Source: CAYRVX01 sp964642165
GTDB lineage: Bacteria > Planctomycetota > Phycisphaerae > SM23-33
Length of the DNA stretch: 22,331 nucleotides
Direction: 5' to 3'
NCBI GenBank assembly: GCA_964642165.1
Contig: CAZXOC010000105.1
Coordinates: 1-22,331 of the forward strand
Shown: piece by piece, positions 13,991 through 21,100 of the stretch
How positions within the stretch are numbered: position 1 is the first letter of the stretch
How the letters are laid out: the number at the start of each line of letters is the position of its first letter
Position numbers and translations under genes: made by a program
The notes under the pieces: model-generated
Seen by the model: only the letters and a program-made list of their open reading frames with translations
What the model was told of the DNA's origin: nothing
Database searches by the model: none

Positions 13991-15016
13991 ATGCGAATCA
14001 GGTGGCGCGGCCTCGAGTTGCCTACGAGAGTGGTCAACAACCAGGAAGTCTCCACGCCGACGTATGGGAGGTTCACGGTCGAGCCCTTCGAGCGTGGCTT
14101 CGGCATCACGGTCGGAAACTCGCTGAGGCGGATCCTGCTCAGCAGCCTGGAAGGCGCGGCGATCACGAGCATCAAGATCGCCGGCGCCGAACACGAGTTC
14201 ACCTCGCTGCCGGGCGTCCTGGAGGATGTCATCGACATCATCCTCAACGTCAAGGGCCTCATCATCAAGAGCCACAGCGAGGCGCCCAAGGTCCTCAACC
14301 TCCGCAGCGAGGTCCGCGGGCCGGTCACCGCGGGGATGATCGATGCGGACCCCGCCATCGAGATCATCAACCCGGACCTGGTCCTTGCGACCCTCGCCGA
14401 CAACGTGCCGTTCGAGATGGAGATGCTCGCCGAGGTCGGGCGAGGACGCATCCCCGCCGAGGAGATGATCGACCCCGACGCCGACCAGGACGTCGGACGC
14501 ATCTTCGTCGACGCGTCCTTCTCCCCCGTCACGCGCGTCCGCTACCGGACCGAGGACACGCGCGTCGGGCAGCGGACCAACTACGACCGGCTCGTCCTCG
14601 AGATCTGGACCAACGGCACCATCACGCCCGAAATGGCCATGGTCGAGGCCAGCAAGATCCTCCGAAAGCACTTGAACCCCTTTGTCCAGTACTTCGAGCT
14701 GGGCGAGCAGATCGTGGAGTCCGGCGTCCCCGAGGCCCAGCAGGACGTCGACGCCGAGCTCCAGCGAAAGCTCAACATGTCCGTCCACGAGCTCGACCTG
14801 TCCGTCCGGGCCAACAACTGCCTGGAGTCCGCCAAGATCGAGCTCGTCGGGCAGCTCGTCCAGAAGTCCGAGGCCGAACTGCTCAAGATCCGCAGCTTCG
14901 GCAAGACCTCCCTGAGAGAGGTCAAGCGGAAGCTCCAGGACATCGCACTGTCGCTCGGCATGGTGGTGCCGTTCGCCGCCGTCGTGGAGGAGGGCGGCGC
15001 CGAAGGCGGATCGTGA
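13991..15016 (+). CDS. rpoA: RNA polymerase alpha subunit
   Basis: Alpha dimerises to nucleate RNA polymerase assembly and contacts UP elements and activators. The 341-residue protein has the N-terminal domain with EPFERGFGITVGNSLRRILL, followed by the LPGVLEDVIDIILNVKGL block. The C-terminal domain starts near VHELDLSVRANNCLES. Arg273 in SVRANNC corresponds to E. coli Arg265, the main DNA contact, and the FGKTSL turn matches the Gly296/Lys298 region. UP-element recognition should therefore be conserved. GGAG at 13979-13982 is 8 nt before ATG 13991. A short glycine/glutamate tail closes the protein. Confidence 0.97.
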   Translation: MRIRWRGLELPTRVVNNQEVSTPTYGRFTVEPFERGFGITVGNSLRRILLSSLEGAAITSIKIAGAEHEFTSLPGVLEDVIDIILNVKGLIIKSHSEAPKVLNLRSEVRGPVTAGMIDADPAIEIINPDLVLATLADNVPFEMEMLAEVGRGRIPAEEMIDPDADQDVGRIFVDASFSPVTRVRYRTEDTRVGQRTNYDRLVLEIWTNGTITPEMAMVEASKILRKHLNPFVQYFELGEQIVESGVPEAQQDVDAELQRKLNMSVHELDLSVRANNCLESAKIELVGQLVQKSEAELLKIRSFGKTSLREVKRKLQDIALSLGMVVPFAAVVEEGGAEGGS

Positions 15017-15138
15017 CCGGCGCGGGGTGACCGACCGGCCGCCTCGGGCCCGCGCCCCCGGCCGGGCAGGTCCCCTCCCCGCCGCGCGCGGCCGACCCGA
15101 GAATCCCGACGAGAACCGAAACGGAAGGTCGTGGTGCT

Positions 15139-15780
15139 ATGCGTCATCGGATTGCCGGAAAACGACTGGGGCGGACGTCGAGCCATCGCAGGGCGATGCG
15201 GCGGAACATGGCCGTCTCGCTGTTCGAGCACGGCGCCATCCGCACCACCGAGACCAAGGCCAAGGAACTGCGCCGGTTCGTCGAGAGGCTCATCACCCTC
15301 GCGAAGAAGGGCACGCTGCACGCCCGCCGGCGCGTCATCGCCGAGCTCGGCCACGACCGCGACCTGTTCGACGGGGAGGGCGAACGCCAGGAGAAGTCCG
15401 TCGTCCAGAAGCTCTTCGACGAGATCGCCCCTCGCTACGAGGACCGCAACGGCGGCTACACACGCCTGATCCGCCTGGCCGAACGCCGCATCGGCGACGC
15501 CGGGCGACAGGTTATCCTCCAGCTCGTCGAGGAGTCCACCGGCGAGCGCGACGCCGCCGCCGGCCCGTCGCGCCGCCGACGCCGCGCCGCCAGACGTCAC
15601 GAAGCCGCCGGCGCCGTCGCCGGAAAGGGCGCCGGGAAGGCCGAGCACGCCGAAGCGCCCGACCGGACGCCCGAGCCCGAGGCCCCCGCCGACGTCGAGG
15701 ACGACGCCGAGCCGCCCGGGCAGGACGAAGCGCCCGAGGAAGAGACCGACTCGGCCGAAGGCGAGGAGAAGAAGGACTGA
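15139..15780 (+). CDS. rplQ: 50S ribosomal protein L17 with basic-then-acidic C-terminal extension
   Basis: L17 sits near the peptide tunnel exit. Residues 1-135 are a normal L17: MRHRIAGKRLGRTSSHRRAM, then TTETKAKELRRFVERLITLAKKG and EIAPRYEDRNGGYTRLIRL. Residues 136-213 form an extra tail, first basic (RRRRRAARRH at about 145-154), then strongly acidic (EAPADVEDDAEPPGQDEAPE and more), ending EEKKD. E. coli L17 has 127 residues. The tail is predicted to be disordered and resembles the tail on S3 in this window. GGAAGG at 15123-15128 is 10 nt upstream of the ATG. Confidence 0.94.
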   Translation: MRHRIAGKRLGRTSSHRRAMRRNMAVSLFEHGAIRTTETKAKELRRFVERLITLAKKGTLHARRRVIAELGHDRDLFDGEGERQEKSVVQKLFDEIAPRYEDRNGGYTRLIRLAERRIGDAGRQVILQLVEESTGERDAAAGPSRRRRRAARRHEAAGAVAGKGAGKAEHAEAPDRTPEPEAPADVEDDAEPPGQDEAPEEETDSAEGEEKKD

Positions 15781-15866
15781 CGTCGCCGCGCCACGGTCGG
15801 CCGGCATCGGCTGCCGCGCCGGTCGTCCGCAGCGGGCTTGCGGCCGCCGCGCCACGAGGGCACGTC

Positions 15867-16286
15867 ATGAGAGACCCCGACTGCGTCTTCTGCAAGATCC
15901 TCGACGGACAGATCCCCGCCGTGAAGGTCCTCGAGGACGACGCCTGCCTGGCCTTCCTCGACATCGCCCCCGTCGCCGACGGGCACACGCTGCTGATCCT
16001 CGGCGAGCACGTCGAGACGATGGACCAGCTTTCGCCCGACCAGGCCGCCGCCATGCTCCGCCGCCTGCCCGAGCTGGTCGGCGCCGTCCGGGCCGCCACC
16101 GGGTGCCAGGGCGTCAACGTGCTCCAGAACAACGGCCGCATCGCCGGCCAGTTGGTCCCCCACGTGCACCTGCACGTCGTGCCCCGCAACGAGGGCGACG
16201 CGTTCCGCTACACCTGGCCGGCCGGGTCGTACCCCGAGGGCCGGGCCGAGGAAATCGCCCGGGCCATCCGTCAGCACCTCGCGTGA
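15867..16286 (+). CDS. HIT-family hydrolase (Hint/HinT-like)
   Basis: HIT proteins hydrolyse nucleoside phosphoramidates and related adenylated compounds through a histidine triad. The 139-residue protein begins MRDPDCVFCKILDGQIPA, with Cys6-x2-Cys9. It has the FLDIAPVADGHTLLI core and the triad HVHLHVVPR (His99, His101, His103). The C-x2-C with His48 resembles the zinc site of a Hint subclass. The open frame continues upstream to 15027, but ATG 15867 has GAGGG at 15856-15860 six bases upstream and the standard length. It lies 86 nt after rplQ on the same strand; co-transcription is possible. The physiological substrate cannot be told from sequence. Confidence 0.92.
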   Translation: MRDPDCVFCKILDGQIPAVKVLEDDACLAFLDIAPVADGHTLLILGEHVETMDQLSPDQAAAMLRRLPELVGAVRAATGCQGVNVLQNNGRIAGQLVPHVHLHVVPRNEGDAFRYTWPAGSYPEGRAEEIARAIRQHLA

Positions 16287-16323
16287 GCGCCGCGCCCCGG
16301 ACGCCGACCTCCAGGAGAACATC

Positions 16324-16917
16324 GTGCCGGTACGAAAGGTCCTTTGCCGCATCCTGGCCGCCGCGGCGGTCGCATCGCTGGCGGGCTGCCCGCGGACCGC
16401 TCGACAGAACAAGCCCTTCTTCCCCGTCGTGGCCATCGAGACGTCGATGGGCACGATCAAGGCGGAGCTCTGGCCGGATAAGTCCCCCGTCACCGTCCGG
16501 AACTTCCTCCGCTACGTCGACGAGAAGCACTACGACGGCACGATCTTCCACCGCGTGAAGCCGCGCTTCATGGTCCAGGGCGGCGGCTTCACGCCGGCGA
16601 TGGCCGAAAAGCCCACGCACGAGCCCATCGCCAACGAGGCCGACAACGGCGTGCGCAACCGCCGCGGCACGCTCGCCATGGCGCGGACCGAGGCCGTCCA
16701 CAGCGCCACCGCCCAGTTCTTCATCAACACGGTCGACAACGCCGGCCTGGACCACAACGTCCAAGGCTTCGGCTATGCCGTCTTCGGGAAGGTCATCGAG
16801 GGCTTGGACGTGGTCGACCGCATCGAGCGCGTCGAAACGCACACCGTCGGCGGCCACGAGAACGTCCCCGTTCAGACCGTCCTTATCCGGTCCGTCCGCC
16901 GCGCCCCTGAGCGCTGA
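16324..16917 (+). CDS. Cyclophilin-type peptidyl-prolyl isomerase, predicted lipoprotein
   Basis: This 197-residue cyclophilin should catalyse cis-trans isomerisation of prolyl bonds outside the cytoplasm. Residues 1-22 are a lipoprotein signal: basic start, hydrophobic core, and lipobox LAGC with the lipidated Cys at 22. The catalytic region includes FHR (Arg77), FMVQGGGF (Phe82, Met83, Gln85), the TLAMAR and SATAQFFIN blocks, and GYAVFGKVIEG. The residue that is Trp in cyclosporin-sensitive cyclophilins is Phe149. The start is GTG 16324 with AGGAG at 16313-16317, 6 nt upstream. It is a tandem paralogue of the next gene. Confidence 0.92.
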   Translation: MPVRKVLCRILAAAAVASLAGCPRTARQNKPFFPVVAIETSMGTIKAELWPDKSPVTVRNFLRYVDEKHYDGTIFHRVKPRFMVQGGGFTPAMAEKPTHEPIANEADNGVRNRRGTLAMARTEAVHSATAQFFINTVDNAGLDHNVQGFGYAVFGKVIEGLDVVDRIERVETHTVGGHENVPVQTVLIRSVRRAPER

Positions 16918-16960
16918 TCCGCCCGCACCTCGCCGCCCCCAACTCAAGGAGACGCCCAGC

Positions 16961-17452
<492 letters not shown>

Positions 17453-17513
17453 GCAGCGCCGCCAGGCGCCGCCCTGCGAGGTGGGGACCGTCCGCGCGAC
17501 ACGGGCGCGGGCG

Positions 17514-17540
17514 AGGGGATTGTTCTTGACAATCCCCTTT
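17514..17540 (+). terminator. Hairpin with T run after the cyclophilin genes (possible terminator or operator)
   Basis: AGGGGATTGT (17514-17523) and ACAATCCCCT (17529-17538) are perfect reverse complements, giving a 10-bp stem with a five-base loop TCTTG, followed by T bases to 17540. It lies 61 nt after the last housekeeping gene, so it may be an intrinsic terminator, although the T run is short. The right arm overlaps the -35 box of the next promoter, so it could equally be an operator. Confidence 0.6.
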
Positions 17541-17553
17541 CCCGGCTTATACT
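17526..17553 (+). promoter_or_regulatory. Near-consensus sigma-70-type promoter
   Basis: TTGACA (17526-17531) is a perfect -35 box and TATACT (17548-17553) a five-of-six -10 box, separated by 16 nt. It is the strongest promoter match I found in the window. The start of transcription should be near 17560, giving a leader of about 230 nt before the secreted-protein genes. Confidence 0.8.
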
Positions 17554-17559
17554 TACGGT

Positions 17560-17789
17560 GATTCGCGTCTGCGGGGGAGCGGGTGGAGGAGCCTGTGGCG
17601 CCGGTGGGGCGCTTGCGCTCGCCTCTGTGGCCGAACCGTGCGTTGGCGGCCCTTGCGTTCCGGGGCTGAGATCGATTCGTTCCGTTTGCCGTACAGAGGC
17701 TGTGTTCGCGCCTCCACCCGGTGGAGGGCACGCGCTCCCTTCCTTGGTCGGAGGTATCGTCCAACGGCCGTGGAAAGGGAGGTCGCACC
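17560..17789 (+). other. Long 5' leader of the surface-protein operon with a strong hairpin
   Basis: No convincing gene lies in the 337 bases from 17453 to 17789. After the promoter, the leader holds the perfect 7-bp stem CCTCCAC/GTGGAGG (17711-17717 and 17721-17727, loop CCG). It can extend through CGCG 17707-17710 and 17731-17734 with a GCA bulge. I recognise no riboswitch class. A short frame open from 17558 runs through the region, but it has no ribosome-binding site and continues out of frame over the next gene, so I do not call it. Confidence 0.4.
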
Positions 17790-18110
17790 ATGCGGCATGC
17801 CGACGGGACATCGCACTTCGGGCTGGTCAGCGTCTGGGTGGGGATGATCCTGCTGGCCGGCGGCGAAGCGGCGTGGGCGAAGACGCCGCCGGGCAGTTGG
17901 GCGAACGACGTACAGAATGCTGAGTTCAATGAGGGGATCAACTCCATCGTCCAGAACCTGGTGAGCCCTGACGAGGACGTGTTCGTCTGGGACGAGCCCT
18001 GGGAGATGGAATCGGACGGCCCCGCGGCTGGAGCAGCGACCCCGTCGTTTGCCTGGGCATCCTGTCGCGAGCCCGGTTCGGGCCGCAGTTGCCATCAGAC
18101 CCGTCGCTAG
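17790..18110 (+). CDS. Small predicted secreted protein of unknown function
   Basis: I do not recognise this family. The 106-residue product has a clear signal peptide: MRHADGTSHFGL, a hydrophobic core VSVWVGMILLAG, and a likely cleavage site after AWA (residue 30). The mature part is about 76 residues, acidic in the middle (SPDEDVFVWDEPWEMESD) and with two cysteines near the end. GGGAGG at 17777-17782 lies 7 nt before ATG 17790, a strong ribosome-binding site. The stop is 18 nt before the giant gene, so the two are probably co-transcribed. Residues 61-67 (DEDVFVW) resemble residues 63-69 of the giant protein (NTDVYFW) at nearly the same distance from the N-terminus. It may be a truncated relative of the giant protein or a partner of it. 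Confidence 0.7.
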   Translation: MRHADGTSHFGLVSVWVGMILLAGGEAAWAKTPPGSWANDVQNAEFNEGINSIVQNLVSPDEDVFVWDEPWEMESDGPAAGAATPSFAWASCREPGSGRSCHQTRR

Positions 18111-18128
18111 AGAAGGGGACCACGGACC

Positions 18129-21100
18129 ATGGAAAGCAATGAGCGTTGGGTAGGGATGAGGCGCTGGGTGCTGACGCTGCTGGTGATGTCGTCGGTCGTG
18201 GGCACGGCTCGCGGCCAGAGCTGGTGGACGACGCAAGCCCTGTTCTGGGCCGGGCCGGAATGGGGCGGCTGGTCCCAGTTGTTCATAGACCAGATGGACG
18301 AGGCCTACATCGACAACACGGACGTCTACTTCTGGCAAGGCGGTTCCGGTGCCTGGAACGAGGCTGACAATTGGAACCCGACGCATTGGATGATCGATGG
18401 CTTCTTGTCATATAACCCGACGCAGGAGGAGCACTATCCCCGCTCCAACTGGCCTTGGACGACGTTCATCGGGACGGATTCGGACGGTGATCCTGACCCG
18501 GGCTGCAGCGTGTGCCGCGAGGGGACGCTTGTGCTTAGCCACTCCTTTCTGAGCGTTGCCGGTTCGGACTTGACCATTGCAGAGAACGCCGACCTGGAGG
18601 TGGACTACCTGTCCACGCTGGCCGTTCGTGACAGCGACGTCGAGGTCGGCGGAGACCTGACCGTGGACGACAGCCTCTTGTCCTTGTGCGGGTCCGCCAC
18701 TGTCTCGGCCGACGCGATCTACTTGGGGTCGCCGGGGCAACTCTGGACCGGCGATCCGGAGGAGCCAGCGCAGCCATACACGGCGGCGGTCCGCGATGGG
18801 AGCAAGCTGATCGCCACGGACGGGAGCCTTTACATCGAGGGGGGGCTGTGGGTGGACGACGGCTTGGCCTCAGCCTCCGGGTCAATCACCGTGCACGGCC
18901 AGGCCATCGTGGAGAACTGCACCAGTCCGCTGCCCTTCCGGGGGCTCGGAGCTGGCGGAGACATTCTGGTCCGGGATTTCCTCGGCGTCTACACCGGCGC
19001 CAATGCGGAGGCCGCGGGAGCCTTTCATCTGGGAACGCAGGGGGGGGGGAGCTACACGGGCGAATGCGACGTGCTCGGGGGATCCAGTCTTCTTGCCCAG
19101 GGATTCGTCATCGGGAAATGGGCACGTGGCCACTTGAAAGTCGCCAATGCGACGGCTCGTGCGGGGGCGGGCGGCATCATCATTGGCGGCCTGCAAGTGC
19201 CCGAGGGGGACGGGAACAGCACCATCGAGGTGAGCCTCGGCGGCGTCCTTGAGACGACCGGGACACTGGTCGTCGGGGAAGCGGCCAGTCGGTGGGACTG
19301 GGGCAGGCTGGACGTCGACGACGGAACGGTGACCTGCCAGGATGCCGTTGTTGGCTGGTACGCCGACTCCCGCGGGCACGTGACGATCGACCACGGCCAG
19401 TGGATCGTCGATGGGACCCTGCGCGTCGGCCACGCGGGCAATCCAGAGGACTCGCCCGTGCTCGACAAGGTCGAGATCGGCAACCTCGGGCAGCTGCGGG
19501 TCGGCGAGAGGCTGGAGATCCGCAAGGGAGGCGAGGTGCGCGTCTTGGGCACCGGCGGGGGCCCGTCCGCCCTCGTCGTTTCGTCCGGCTCGTCCTCGGC
19601 CGGCGTGTACGTGGAGGGCGGGAGGCTGATCATCGATGGCGGGAGCGTCCGCGCGGAGACGATCGACGTGAATGGCTGCGGCTTCCTGTCCACGGGGCCT
19701 TTCACGATCGCCGGCGCCGATGAGCCGCTCGTGAAGGTCCGTGGCGAAGACGCCAGCGCGACCAGCAGCGGGGCGTTGGTCGTCGGCTTCGGGCCAGACG
19801 GCCCCGGGAGGCTGGAGATCCGCGACGGCGCCTCGTGGACGGTCCACCACGGCATGGACGTGGGCCCGGGGGGAACGGTCGCCCTGAACAACTGGGGTCA
19901 CCTGGACATCGCGCTGGCGCCGGAAGACCCCGAGCACGTGAGCCTGATCGTCGGGAGAGACGTCGGAGGCGTGGGCACGCTGTCGCTCGACGGGCACAGC
20001 ACGCTGAGGCTCGACGGGGACCTTGCCGTGGGCAACGGCCCCGCGCGGGGCACCGTGCTGGTGAAGGGGAACAGTCACGTGGCCGCGGCCGGCCGGCTGG
20101 ACGTCGGGCGGGGCTCGACCCTCCGGATCGAGGGCGGCGGGGGCCTGATCCTGGGCCGGACCCAGCTGGGCACGAGCGGTCTGAGTGTCGTCGATTGGGT
20201 GGTGGCGAACGTGGACGGCGGGACCGTGCATTGCGGTGGGCCGTTTGGCATGGGGGCGGGCCACTTCTGGGTCGTAGACGGCGCAACGGTGACCTCCTCC
20301 AGTATCTACGTCGGGGGCGACAGCCCGGGACCGGAACTCACCATCCGGGGCAAGGACACCCGGTGGACCGTCTCGGGGGACGTGACGGTCGGCAGCAATG
20401 GAACGGTACTGGTCGATCAGGCCGCCCTCGAGCTCGGCGGGAATGTCAGCGTGGGCACTGACGGGCTTCTCCAGGTGCGGCGCGGCTCGCTGGCGTGCAA
20501 CGAGATCCTGACCCAGGGCGGAAGGTTTCAGTCGGTTGAGTCGGACGTGACCTGTCAAACGTTCAAGACCGAGAGCGATGGAGCCACCGCCACGACCGTC
20601 ACGTTCTCTGAGGGAACGTTCACCTGCGCGAGACTCGACAACGCCGGATCGAAGGTCAACGTCACCGGCGGCACGGTCAACGTATCGTATCTATATAACC
20701 TCGGCAACCAGGGGGGTCCCTCTTGGGACCTTGCCGGGAACCTCTGGGTCAGCGGAGGCACGTTGAATGCGAAGAGAATCGACTGCAGAGACTACGACTA
20801 TGCCGACGGCGTTGTGCGGGTGAAAGGCGGCTTGCTCCTCTGCCGCGAGCTGCTGCAGTTGGGTAACGGAAAGCTGTACGTGGAGGGCGGCGAGATCCGG
20901 TTTCTTGGGGAGTTGGCGGGCCATGAGCCCCTGGACTACGAGAACGACGCCACCGTAGTCCTGTCTAGCGGGCGGCTCGCCTGCCCTGATTTCCTGCCGT
21001 CCTGGGTCTTCCAATGGGCTGGCGGGGGCGTGCTGGAGATTACGTCGTCCTGGTGCAGCCTGATCTACGTGCTGAATGTCCAGGACGGCGAGACATTGGA

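Noticed and set aside
15027..15866. Upstream extension of the HIT gene frame across rplQ
   Set aside because: It is an arginine/proline-rich shadow of rplQ; ATG 15867 with GAGGG gives a normal HIT protein.
17558..17923. 121-codon frame in the leader of the surface operon
   Set aside because: No ribosome-binding site, composition unlike a gene, and it overlaps the better supported small secreted protein in another frame.
18882..20558. 558-codon - strand frame opposite the giant gene, and another at 20691-22244
   Set aside because: They mirror the repeat gene, and their internal repeats are inherited from it. The + strand frame has a signal peptide, a ribosome-binding site and family motifs.
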